From Shewanella waksmanii ATCC BAA-643 (GTDB taxonomy: Bacteria; Pseudomonadota; Gammaproteobacteria; Enterobacterales; Shewanellaceae), in the NCBI RefSeq assembly GCF_000518805.1, contig NZ_JAEH01000054.1:1-32486 (forward strand): 32,486 nt of DNA. The letters run 5' to 3'. The first letter of the stretch is position 1, and each line of letters begins with the position of its first letter. A program made the position numbers and the translations under genes. Below are positions 26,027 through 32,486 of the stretch, one piece after another. A model generated the notes under the pieces. It was not told the origin of the DNA, did not search any database, and saw only the letters and a list, made by a program, of their open reading frames with translations.

Positions 26027-26191
26027 ATGCTGCGTTTTATCGAGCTGGCGCCAGGCCAGGCCATTGCTAATCATATGGAAGCCTTGAATCATTGTGCCAT
26101 TGACCGCGCAACGCTTAAACAAAGCCTAGAGTTACAAGGCTTAAGCGGCAAAGTACACATCCCAGCCGATGGTGAGACCTTAGTGTTTTAG
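26027..26191 (+). pseudogene. Small open frame of unknown identity, possible gene remnant
   Basis: This is a 54-residue frame: MLRFIELAPGQAIANHMEALNHC near the start, then LKQSLELQGLSGKVHIPADGETLVF at the end. The frame is open upstream to 25973. Composition looks like real protein rather than random translation, and it reads like the C-terminal end of a larger protein, but I recognise no family. There is no good ribosome binding site before ATG 26027. It could be a decayed gene or a genuine small protein. Confidence 0.3.
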
Positions 26192-26241
26192 AGGCAGCGA
26201 TAAAATCGAAAGGCAGCGTCGTAATGTTACCGCGTAAAGGG

Positions 26242-26270
26242 TTGACAATCTTTACACTTAAAACTCAAAT
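26242..26270 (+). promoter_or_regulatory. Likely promoter of the DUF3649-PepSY-DUF3325 operon
   Basis: A perfect TTGACA (-35) lies at 26242-26247, followed after 17 bp by TCAAAT (-10, 4 of 6 matches) at 26265-26270. It is placed about 90 bp before the first gene. Confidence 0.45.
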
Positions 26271-26283
26271 AAAAACCATTCTC
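26265..26283. promoter_or_regulatory. Possible Fur box
   Basis: Aligned to the 19-bp Fur consensus (GATAATGATAATCATTATC) this stretch matches at 12 positions by my count, with the CATT core intact. It overlaps the proposed -10 of a promoter that drives iron-uptake-type genes, where Fur repression would be expected. Confidence 0.4.
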
Positions 26284-26361
26284 AACAACTAATATCATGT
26301 AGAATCGCGAAATTGTCACATTTGTATCATTTGATTACATGCGGTTTGGGATTCAATTGTT

Positions 26362-26661
26362 GTGTTAGTTGAGAGTAAAAGATGGCGAGCGTTGCTCGCT
26401 AAGCCGAGTTTTATGATTGCTAGCCGAGCGGGTTCGGCGATATTTGCGGGTTACTTATTAGCTGCGACAGCTTGTGGTTTAATGGCTATCGCTTTGCCAA
26501 TGGCGGCAGCCGACAGTGTGTTGGTGGCCACTATGCTGTCATTTACTGTTTATGCCTGCGCGGCGTTATACAGTTTTAGTGTGCCTAGCAGCACCCGCGC
26601 TTGGCGTGATTTGTTGCTTGCCAGTGCCGGCTTGTATCTATTGATTTTGCTGGTGGGTTAA
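26362..26661 (+). CDS. DUF3649 family small membrane protein
   Basis: This 99-residue membrane protein starts at GTG 26362. An in-frame ATG at 26413 would give a shorter form, but the RWRALLAKPSF motif usually found at the start of DUF3649 proteins is kept only with the GTG. Three membrane segments are visible: ~25-48 (IFAGYLLAATACGLMAIALPMAA), ~51-73 (SVLVATMLSFTVYACAALYSFSV) and ~82-98 (DLLLASAGLYLLILLVG). DUF3649 genes normally stand beside PepSY and DUF3325 genes in siderophore or TonB-receptor loci. That is true here, and the three probably form one inner-membrane iron-related module. The biochemical role is not established. Confidence 0.8.
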   Translation: MLVESKRWRALLAKPSFMIASRAGSAIFAGYLLAATACGLMAIALPMAAADSVLVATMLSFTVYACAALYSFSVPSSTRAWRDLLLASAGLYLLILLVG

Positions 26662-26664
26662 GCG

Positions 26665-28299
26665 ATGAAAGAGAACTTTTTTCGCAGCATGACCTGGCTG
26701 CATACTTGGGTTGGCTTGTTAGTGTGTTGGATACTGCTGTTGGTATTTTTTGCTGGCACAATGAGTTATTACCGGCATGAGATCTCACTATGGACAAAGC
26801 CAGAGATACATCAAGCGGTGATGCAGCCCTATCAGCATCAGCAGTTGCAGGCACAAATCAATCAAGGTCAGAGTTATCTAGCAAATCATGCAAGTGATGC
26901 GAAAGATTGGCACATCGAGTTTGCTTATGAGCGTCGACCTTATCTGAGCTTTGGCTGGCAAGATCAGCCTGAAGAAGGCCAGCGGCGTGGCAAGTTTCAT
27001 GAGCACATTATTACTGCTGACGGTACAGATGTGGTAACTGAGGTGCGCGAGTCGCGCGGCGGGCACTTTTTCTATCGATTGCATTTCGATCTACATTACA
27101 TGCCTGCCAAAGTTGCCCGTTGGATAGTCGGCTTTTGCACCCTATTTATGTTGTTGGCAATCATCAGCGGCATTGTCATCCACAAACGTATATTTAAAGA
27201 CTTTTTTAGTTTTCGACCGGGTAAGGGGAGCCGCTCTTGGTTAGACGGCCACAATGTGAGTTCGGTGCTCGCTTTACCTTATCATCTGATGATCACCTAC
27301 ACCGGCCTAATCACCTTAATGATGATGTACATGCCGTGGGGCGTAGTTACCGCTTTTGATGGTGACAGCCGGGCATACCGAGCCGAACTTAACCCGCAGC
27401 GGGTTAGCGTAAAACCCGCAGGTACCGGGGCGCAGTTGATCACGCTTAGCCAGCTATTGCCCCAAGTGCACAGTGTATGGGGAGATACGCCAATAAAACG
27501 TATTGCGGTGCGGTATCCGGGGGATGCTAATAGTCGGGTGAGTTTTTATCGTAATACCGGGCAAGCGGTGACTGACCAGCGTACGCCATTGGTGTTTGAT
27601 GGAGTAAGCGGTGAAATGCTCAGCGCTGCAAAACTGCCAAGCTCGGGTGCACGCCAAACCCACGATACCCTCATGGCGTTACATACCGCCCGTTTTGCTG
27701 AGCCTATACTGAGATTGCTGTTTTTCATCTGCGGCCTAATGGGCTGCGCCATGATTGCAACAGGCAGCTTGCTTTGGGCGATAAAAATTCGCCAAAAACA
27801 GCAAAAGCGGTTGCAACTGGGTGATAAGCCGAGCTTTGGCTTACGACTAGTTGAAGGTTTAAACCTGACTTTTATAGCCGGCTTGCCACTGGCAACTAGC
27901 GCATTTTTTTATGCCAACCGATTGCTGCCAGAGGTCATGCCAGCAAGAGCACAGTGGGAGATTAACTGCTTTTTCATCACCTTAGCCCTGGTGGGGCTGA
28001 TTGCTTGTATCAATCGTAGTCGGCGATGCTGGCAGTTGCTGTTTAGTGTGGCTGCGATAGCACTGCTGGCGATACCGTTATTAAATGTGCTGACATCCGG
28101 TCAGGGGATTATCGATAACTTTGTGTCCGCGCAGTGGATCTTATTGGGGTTTGATAGCCTATGTGTGTTGATGGGCAGCTTACTTGGTTTAATTGGCTAT
28201 AAATTGCGCGCGCCTAAAGTTAATCAGGCGCGGCGAACGAGACGAACGTCGATGCCACCCCGTGGTCAAATTGCTCATGTGGCTAAGCTGGAGGAATAA
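26665..28299 (+). CDS. PepSY-associated membrane protein (PiuB-like putative iron reductase)
   Basis: This 544-residue integral membrane protein starts 3 bp after the DUF3649 stop. The N-terminus HTWVGLLVCWILLLVFFAGTMSYYRHEI (~13-40) is the classic PepSY-associated transmembrane helix. A periplasmic PepSY-type region follows, then helices at about 151-172, 201-225, 348-373, 433-449, 456-475 and 488-511. Conserved histidines lie at or near membrane segments (His13, His207, His333, His340), which fits proposals that such proteins carry haem and reduce ferric siderophores. Family members are Fur-regulated in several Gammaproteobacteria. Length is normal, and the downstream gene begins 2 bp later. 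Confidence 0.85.
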   Translation: MKENFFRSMTWLHTWVGLLVCWILLLVFFAGTMSYYRHEISLWTKPEIHQAVMQPYQHQQLQAQINQGQSYLANHASDAKDWHIEFAYERRPYLSFGWQDQPEEGQRRGKFHEHIITADGTDVVTEVRESRGGHFFYRLHFDLHYMPAKVARWIVGFCTLFMLLAIISGIVIHKRIFKDFFSFRPGKGSRSWLDGHNVSSVLALPYHLMITYTGLITLMMMYMPWGVVTAFDGDSRAYRAELNPQRVSVKPAGTGAQLITLSQLLPQVHSVWGDTPIKRIAVRYPGDANSRVSFYRNTGQAVTDQRTPLVFDGVSGEMLSAAKLPSSGARQTHDTLMALHTARFAEPILRLLFFICGLMGCAMIATGSLLWAIKIRQKQQKRLQLGDKPSFGLRLVEGLNLTFIAGLPLATSAFFYANRLLPEVMPARAQWEINCFFITLALVGLIACINRSRRCWQLLFSVAAIALLAIPLLNVLTSGQGIIDNFVSAQWILLGFDSLCVLMGSLLGLIGYKLRAPKVNQARRTRRTSMPPRGQIAHVAKLEE

Positions 28300-28301
28300 T
28301 C

Positions 28302-28655
28302 ATGGTTCAACCTACGTTGACTAATGGCTTGAGTTTAGGCTTGTTTTGCTTTGGTTATCTGGCATTGAGCTGCATGGCGCTGGCGATGTTTAGCCATTTT
28401 AGAGCGAGCTTTAATCGGACGCCTAGCTTGATACAAAGCCGTGGTTTATATGGCTGTGGCTGGCTAGTGTTATTGATTAGCTACAGCGTCAATATCCAAT
28501 ATTTGGGCTTTGCTTACGGCAGTATTTTATTTGTGGGGCTGTTGTCGCTTGCTGGGCTCTTGGTGATACTTACTGCTAGTTACCGACCGCACTATTTTCC
28601 ACATTTGATGCTAGCTGTGACCGCGATGGGAACTGGGCTGCTGCTCAGTTACTGA
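28302..28655 (+). CDS. DUF3325 family membrane protein
   Basis: This 117-residue protein has about four hydrophobic helices (~9-29, ~47-66, ~71-92 and ~98-115) and is typical of DUF3325. A strong GGAGGA lies 7 nt before the ATG, and the gene begins 2 bp after the PepSY stop, so it belongs to the same operon. Its function is unknown; it is almost always found with PepSY/DUF3649 genes of iron-uptake loci. This is the last gene of the operon. Confidence 0.8.
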   Translation: MVQPTLTNGLSLGLFCFGYLALSCMALAMFSHFRASFNRTPSLIQSRGLYGCGWLVLLISYSVNIQYLGFAYGSILFVGLLSLAGLLVILTASYRPHYFPHLMLAVTAMGTGLLLSY

Positions 28656-28739
28656 GTCTAGAGGTTAGCTCTACCACCAAACTTAGCTGTTAAGCCATAA
28701 TCCTGTTACTCAAGATATAAATCGCTTTAAGCAGGGTAA

Positions 28740-28770
28740 CCATCGCCGAGGCAATTAACCTTGGCGATGG
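28740..28770. terminator. Hairpin between convergent operons, possible terminator
   Basis: CCATCGCC pairs with GGCGATGG, extended by AGG/CCT after one mismatch, around a 7-nt loop. No proper T-run follows on either strand, so termination may be weak or rho-dependent. The position, between two converging genes, fits. Confidence 0.45.
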
Positions 28771-28795
28771 CCTCACTTACCCTTTTATCTAGAAG

Positions 28796-30313
28796 TTATT
28801 GGAACTTAGCCTCTAGGCGCAGCCCATCAGGGTCGAGTAGGGTGTCATCGGGTACCCACTGTGATAAGCATTGTGGATCATTGTCTTGGGCGACACAGCG
28901 ATCAGACAAAGTATGCAGAAACGCCACTAACTGAGTGATTTGTTCCACGCTAAGGCTGACATCTTGTAGGCCTAGTTGAGCTTCAATATTGCGGTCAGCG
29001 AGCAGTTTATCAAGAGCGGCTTGGGTGTTGGTTTGGGTATCGTTATGCTGCACATTAGCCTGATACACGTGACCACCCACGGCGTAATTGGCTACAGAGG
29101 TTTGTACATCCAAATGGTGCTTAACCACTTCAGTGAGAGAGACGAACGCACCGCTGTGGCCGTAAGGGCCAGTGAACTCAACGTTGATAAGCGATGGGGT
29201 TCTAAATGCGAAGCGATCTATTACGTTTTGACTGGTACGAAAGCGACCAAAGTCATGGCTATCATTTACTCCGTCACCTTTGCCACGGCCAATTTGTGGC
29301 ATGGCGATATTGTGAAATAACTCGTCACTGAAAAAATCACCGCTATGGCACCGCACACAATTGGCTCCGCCGTCTTCAACAGCGGTAAAAAATAGTTGTG
29401 CACCGCGTTTTTCGGTTAAATCTAACGCGTTGTCATTGCCCTCAACAAAGGCTTTCCAAGGTGTATCAACAAAGGTCTGACTGAGCTCAAACTCTGCAAT
29501 GGCATTGAATAGATTTGCTTCGGTGATCAAGCTAGCTGCGTCGGCATCTGGCTGTTGGTACCCAGTTTGAAATGCTGCTAACCATTGATTGTTGTCTAAC
29601 TCATTGGTCTCACCTTTTAGACGAGCGACTAAATGCTGTCGAATAGCCGCGTTATCCAAGTTACCAAGATTGTGACCTTTCATCTCTTCTGCAGAGGTGA
29701 CAGGGAATCTGGCTTGAGTTGCTGTGAGACTGGTTGCATGGGGATCGGCTGTGGTGCCATCAGCAGAATCTGGGCTGATGATGGTATCACCCGCACCGTT
29801 CATAGTTGCTGTGGCTTCTAGGCTTTCTAGGCGACCGTCATGGAAAATACTGCGATCCCACAACGCCATATTAAAGGTGGTAGGAGCGTTGCGCGGCACC
29901 GTTGGACCACCATCATGATGAGTGCCACTGCTGCTATGGGCACGACCCAAGCCAAGGAGATCAGGATCTACAGCTTCTACGCCAATTGATAATGACAAAT
30001 TATCGCCGCCACCAAGCAGCGGGTGGTGACAAGATACACAGGCTGTATCCATCTCGCCGCTAAGTGCTTTAGAATAAAAAAGTTGCATACCCAATTGTGC
30101 CAAAGGCGTATCAATGCTGGGAATATTGCGGTCAGTACTTGGATCGCCTGTTAGCCCTAAAGACGCAATTTGTTGTCGTAACACGCTGGTGATTTGCGCT
30201 TCTATTTCAGCTTGGGTGGGTTCTGCTGGTGCTGGGGTAGAGTTATCATCGTTATCTGAACAAGCGCTAATGAGTAATAGCGAACTGATGGTGAGCAAAC
30301 GTCCTGTAAGCAT
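28796..30313 (-). CDS. Di-haem cytochrome c peroxidase / MauG-family lipoprotein
   Basis: This 505-residue exported protein has a signal peptide ending in the lipobox LISAC, so Cys18 should be lipidated and the protein anchored to a membrane on its periplasmic or outer face. Two c-type haem sites are visible: CVSCH at 92-96 and CVRCH at 319-323. That is the pattern of the bacterial di-haem peroxidase/MauG family. Family features such as NAPTTFNMALWDRSIFHDGR (~142-161) and RTPSLINVEFTGPYGHSGAF are intact. A low-complexity Asp/Asn/Pro spacer follows the lipid anchor. It is longer than classic CcpA-type peroxidases (~330 residues) and closer to MauG-like relatives. The physiological substrate is not known. 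Confidence 0.88.
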   Translation of the reverse strand: MLTGRLLTISSLLLISACSDNDDNSTPAPAEPTQAEIEAQITSVLRQQIASLGLTGDPSTDRNIPSIDTPLAQLGMQLFYSKALSGEMDTACVSCHHPLLGGGDNLSLSIGVEAVDPDLLGLGRAHSSSGTHHDGGPTVPRNAPTTFNMALWDRSIFHDGRLESLEATATMNGAGDTIISPDSADGTTADPHATSLTATQARFPVTSAEEMKGHNLGNLDNAAIRQHLVARLKGETNELDNNQWLAAFQTGYQQPDADAASLITEANLFNAIAEFELSQTFVDTPWKAFVEGNDNALDLTEKRGAQLFFTAVEDGGANCVRCHSGDFFSDELFHNIAMPQIGRGKGDGVNDSHDFGRFRTSQNVIDRFAFRTPSLINVEFTGPYGHSGAFVSLTEVVKHHLDVQTSVANYAVGGHVYQANVQHNDTQTNTQAALDKLLADRNIEAQLGLQDVSLSVEQITQLVAFLHTLSDRCVAQDNDPQCLSQWVPDDTLLDPDGLRLEAKFQ

Positions 30314-30493
30314 GAATGACCTATGTATCTGAAAACTAATGGAAGCGCGATAGTAACGGCTTTACACCTGTTATCAAAATGTAAACTGCGTTCTGTATAG
30401 CAAATAAAAACACTCAAATAGCTTAGGTGTTTGTTTATATTAGTTTTTGGTGTTTTTGTTGGACCGACTTAAATAAAAATTAGCCGATTAGCT
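30314..30493. promoter_or_regulatory. Upstream region of the di-haem peroxidase gene
   Basis: This AT-rich non-coding stretch should hold the minus-strand promoter of the peroxidase gene. I find no operator that I can name. Open frames here are short and unsupported. Confidence 0.4.
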
Positions 30494-30499
30494 TATAAT
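30494..30499 (+). promoter_or_regulatory. Candidate -10 element (TATAAT)
   Basis: There is a consensus TATAAT on the plus strand in a region without a plus-strand gene. The hexamer 17 bp upstream (AAATAA) is a poor -35. It is recorded because a good terminator follows 140 bp downstream. Confidence 0.3.
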
Positions 30500-30505
30500 A
30501 TTTCG

Positions 30506-30667
30506 CTTAGCAAATAGCGAGTACCAGAAACACGTCTGTAAGACAAGTTGAGTGCTGTCTAGCTGAGTGTCTATATAGTCTGATGTGAAGGAGGTTTTAG
30601 AGCTGAAAATGATAAAGTCAGCGGCAGCTATATCATGCTCACAGCAATGCGCTTGTGAGCATTTTTT
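30506..30667 (+). ncRNA. Candidate small RNA (about 160 nt)
   Basis: A plus-strand TATAAT and a strong intrinsic terminator bracket this stretch, and no protein gene explains the terminator. A small stem, TCGC/GCGA, lies near the proposed 5' end, and AAGGAGG occurs at 30589-30595. The frame from ATG 30609 (28 residues) runs through the terminator hairpin and is too far from AAGGAGG to be convincing, so an RNA is more likely than a peptide gene. Confidence 0.3.
30636..30667 (+). terminator. Rho-independent terminator without an annotated gene
   Basis: TGCTCACA pairs perfectly with TGTGAGCA around a 10-nt loop, followed at once by six Ts (30662-30667). It acts on the plus strand only. Both neighbouring genes are on the minus strand, so it belongs to an unannotated plus-strand transcript. 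Confidence 0.7.
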
Positions 30668-30745
30668 ATGCCTTATTCAAGCAAAGATCTCTTAATCCCT
30701 TGCTCGAATTCACAGTGGGTATAGGCCTGTTACTGGTCGATGGTG

Positions 30746-31180
30746 TTACAACGAGGTAGCTGTCCAACACATCTCAATTTGCTTATGCCCTGTGTGTTCG
30801 CAAATACAGGTACCCACATCAATAAAGCCGTGGCGTAGATAAAACTGGTGTGTTTTTCTGTTTTCAGCATAAACGGTTAATGTTAACTTGCCATATTTGC
30901 TTTTTACCGTATCTAAAAGCTGAGTTCCAACTCCTTTAGATTGTGATTGAGGGTCAACAAAAATGGCTGGAATACTGCCTTGGTAATATGAAATAAAACC
31001 AACAATCTGGCCGTTGTCTTCATAAACCCAAGATTCACTATTAGGAAGATACAAATCTCGCATATTAGTGACTTGTGATTGCCAAAACTCAGCAGCCACA
31101 AAACTGTGCGCTTTGATTGATGCCGCTAGCCAGATAGACACCGCAGCATCGAAATCTTTGTCTTGTATTACTCTTATCAT
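30746..31180 (-). CDS. GNAT-family N-acetyltransferase, YjaB-like
   Basis: This is a 144-residue acetyltransferase. The acetyl-CoA-binding motif is visible as DPQSQSKGVGTQLLD (the Q/RxxGxG/A loop), followed by LTVYAENRKTHQFYLRHGF, typical of the C-terminal half of the fold. The N-terminal part (AVSIWLAASIKAHSFVAAEFW) and the overall plan resemble E. coli YjaB. Such proteins acetylate small molecules or protein N-termini; the substrate is unknown. There is only a weak ribosome binding site before the ATG at 31180. It is separated by ~150 bp from the AraC-type gene upstream, so it is probably its own unit. Confidence 0.85.
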   Translation of the reverse strand: MIRVIQDKDFDAAVSIWLAASIKAHSFVAAEFWQSQVTNMRDLYLPNSESWVYEDNGQIVGFISYYQGSIPAIFVDPQSQSKGVGTQLLDTVKSKYGKLTLTVYAENRKTHQFYLRHGFIDVGTCICEHTGHKQIEMCWTATSL

Positions 31181-31328
31181 TTGTACTTCAGCCTTAATGC
31201 TAATACTCAGTTGGTGTGTTATGGGGTTCGACGAACGGGTTGTGAACTAATGTTCGTAGCCGTGAGATTAATTGATGTGTGTATTATAAAGCCTGCTTAC
31301 ATTGAATGATTGAATAAATCCGACAGTA

Positions 31329-32198
31329 TCAGCTTGATATTGAGCTGACTCCGCCATAAACATCTATGGTCAGGCCGCGCTGTTTTTCATAGGTTTTAGG
31401 GGTAAAGCCTAGCTGCTTTTTTAAGTACCGAATCAAATGAGGTTGATCGCTAAAGCCAAATTTGAGTGCGATTTCCACCCAATCAAGCTCGGCCGATGAG
31501 CGCTGATATAAATACTCCAACATTGCTTCTAGTTTATTCATCGACTGGCATTGTTTAAGTGTCAGCCCTGTCACACGCTGAAAGCTGCGTTCTAATGTGC
31601 GCTGCGAGCAGTGCAGCTGTTGCCCTAGTGAAGATATGATACTGTCATCAAGCTGGTGCAATGCCTTGCAGGTGATCTTGCTGTGCTGATCTTCAGTACA
31701 CTCTTCAAACCATGGCATTAATAACGCATCTAATTGGTCACAGCATAATTTCGCCTCCTTTCTTGCCAGAGCAATCAACACATCTTGGTTGATTTCGCGT
31801 TCACTCAACAGCGTTGTGCCTTGAATTTGTGCTACTTCATCAAGCCGCGGCGTGTTACCGGAGCATTCAGGTAGACTATAGAGCGCTCCAATATGGAATT
31901 TAATTCCTAGGTGGATAAAGGGCTGTGAGTGATCGAGCTCAAAGGTGTTTTGGTGAGGATATAGCCAATGGCTGCCTGCCCCTGTGGTACTGCCCGAGCA
32001 GGTATCATGGCGATAGGCTTGATCAGACGGCGAGATAATCAAATGTGCAGCGGGATCTGGGTTAAGCTTTGGATAGCTATAGGTATGAATATCTGGGCGT
32101 TTTTCTATTAGCCAGTAGCATTGCACGTATTTGGCAACGCTAGCATTGGCGGGCGCCTGTAACCAATGAATCTGATCTTCACCCGATAAAATAGACAC
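31329..32198 (-). CDS. AraC-family transcriptional regulator with N-terminal DUF6597-like domain, start adjoining an IS end
   Basis: This 289-residue regulator has an N-terminal sensing domain of the DUF6597 type (ASVAKYVQCYWLIEKRPD near residue 18) and a C-terminal pair of helix-turn-helix units. HTH1 is at ~188-208 (SSLGQQLHCSQRTLERSFQR). HTH2 is at ~240-262, ending in the family signature FGFSDQPHLIRYLKKQLGFTP (249-269). The only upstream start is GTG 32198, 9 bp from the stop of an IS3 transposase. The first codons therefore probably derive from the IS end, and the native start and promoter may have been displaced. Little of the domain seems lost, but expression may be altered. Its target is unknown. 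Confidence 0.82.
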   Translation of the reverse strand: MSILSGEDQIHWLQAPANASVAKYVQCYWLIEKRPDIHTYSYPKLNPDPAAHLIISPSDQAYRHDTCSGSTTGAGSHWLYPHQNTFELDHSQPFIHLGIKFHIGALYSLPECSGNTPRLDEVAQIQGTTLLSEREINQDVLIALARKEAKLCCDQLDALLMPWFEECTEDQHSKITCKALHQLDDSIISSLGQQLHCSQRTLERSFQRVTGLTLKQCQSMNKLEAMLEYLYQRSSAELDWVEIALKFGFSDQPHLIRYLKKQLGFTPKTYEKQRGLTIDVYGGVSSISS

Positions 32199-32207
32199 CG
32201 TCCATTT

Positions 32208-32486
32208 TCAAAATAATGTCTGCTCAAATTCAGCAGGTGTTTTGTATCCTAAGCTCGAATGTAGGCGCTGTCTATTATAGAAATAGTTTAAATAACCTTT
32301 GAGCTTAGAATGTAATTTAGTGCTCGTTTCAAACGTGTTCCCTCTGATGATATCCGCTTTCAATGAATGAAAAAATGACTCAACCTCGGCATTGTCTGTA
32401 CAGCAACCAGGCCTATTCATGCTGGCTTTAATGTTGTGACACGCTAAATACTGTTGAACCACATGGACCCTATACTCTGCCCCTCT
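32208..32486 (-). CDS. IS3-family transposase, C-terminal part (runs off the right edge)
   Basis: This is the C-terminal ~92 residues of a second IS3-family transposase. The frame is open to the window edge (RGAEYRVHVVQQYL), so the true start lies outside. The DDE motif parts RGAEY and CTDNAEVESFF are visible, then YNRQRLHSSLGYKTPAEFE. It differs from the transposase at the left edge in nearly every non-motif position, so the two are not copies of one element. The element's end lies about at 32192-32205, touching the AraC-type gene. Confidence 0.9.
   Translation of the reverse strand, partial: RGAEYRVHVVQQYLACHNIKASMNRPGCCTDNAEVESFFHSLKADIIRGNTFETSTKLHSKLKGYLNYFYNRQRLHSSLGYKTPAEFEQTLF

Noticed and set aside
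30609..30695. 28-codon peptide starting at ATG 30609
   Set aside because: It reads through the terminator hairpin, and the AAGGAGG sequence is about 13 nt upstream, too far for a normal start.

Overview
The window is almost certainly from a marine Shewanella (Gammaproteobacteria). Its core is a complete pfaR-pfaA-pfaB-pfaC-pfaD cluster, the iterative polyketide/fatty-acid-type synthase that makes long-chain omega-3 polyunsaturated fatty acid (in Shewanella usually eicosapentaenoic acid, EPA). Gene order, domain order and flanking genes all fit that genus. I cannot name the species.

Layout. (1) 1-4500 is an accessory region: the 3' end of an IS3-family transposase, then minus-strand genes arranged like integron cassettes (a DUF3800 protein, a 103-residue orphan, a small membrane protein). 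One attC-like site is well formed, a second is degenerate and a third is possibly truncated. About 2 kb of non-coding DNA follows: two diverged copies of a ~255-bp repeat, a run of hairpins, and a 260-bp tandem repeat family, each complete unit carrying a 90-bp inverted-repeat structure. (2) 4522-6831 encodes a membrane-anchored penicillin-acylase-family Ntn hydrolase, convergent with the pfa genes and separated from them by a strong bidirectional terminator. (3) 6936-25605 is the pfa operon on the minus strand. pfaR/pfaA and pfaA/pfaB overlap by 1 nt (TAATG), pfaB/pfaC overlap by 10 nt, and pfaC/pfaD are separated by 82 bp containing a perfect 12-bp hairpin. (4) 25606-26361 is the control region, with a FabR-like palindrome beside a FadR-like half site on the pfaR side and a possible Fur-type site on the other side. 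(5) 26362-28655 is a plus-strand DUF3649 / PepSY-membrane / DUF3325 set typical of iron-siderophore uptake loci. (6) 28796-32198 holds a di-haem cytochrome c peroxidase/MauG-like lipoprotein, a candidate small RNA with an orphan terminator, a YjaB-like acetyltransferase and an AraC-family regulator. The window ends inside a second, different IS3-family transposase.

How the pfa genes work together. PfaA (KS-AT-6xACP-KR-DH) carries the growing chain on six tandem carrier domains. PfaB supplies a further acyltransferase. PfaC supplies a second KS, a chain-length-factor-like KS and two FabA-like dehydratase/isomerase domains. PfaD is the enoyl reductase. PfaR is the known activator family. The required phosphopantetheinyl transferase (PfaE) is not in the window and must be encoded elsewhere.

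The observations I rate highest are the FabR/FadR-like operator, the origin of PfaR from an IS481-type transposase with lost catalytic residues, the 260-bp structured repeats with exchangeable palindromic cores, and the integrase-less attC/cassette remnant.
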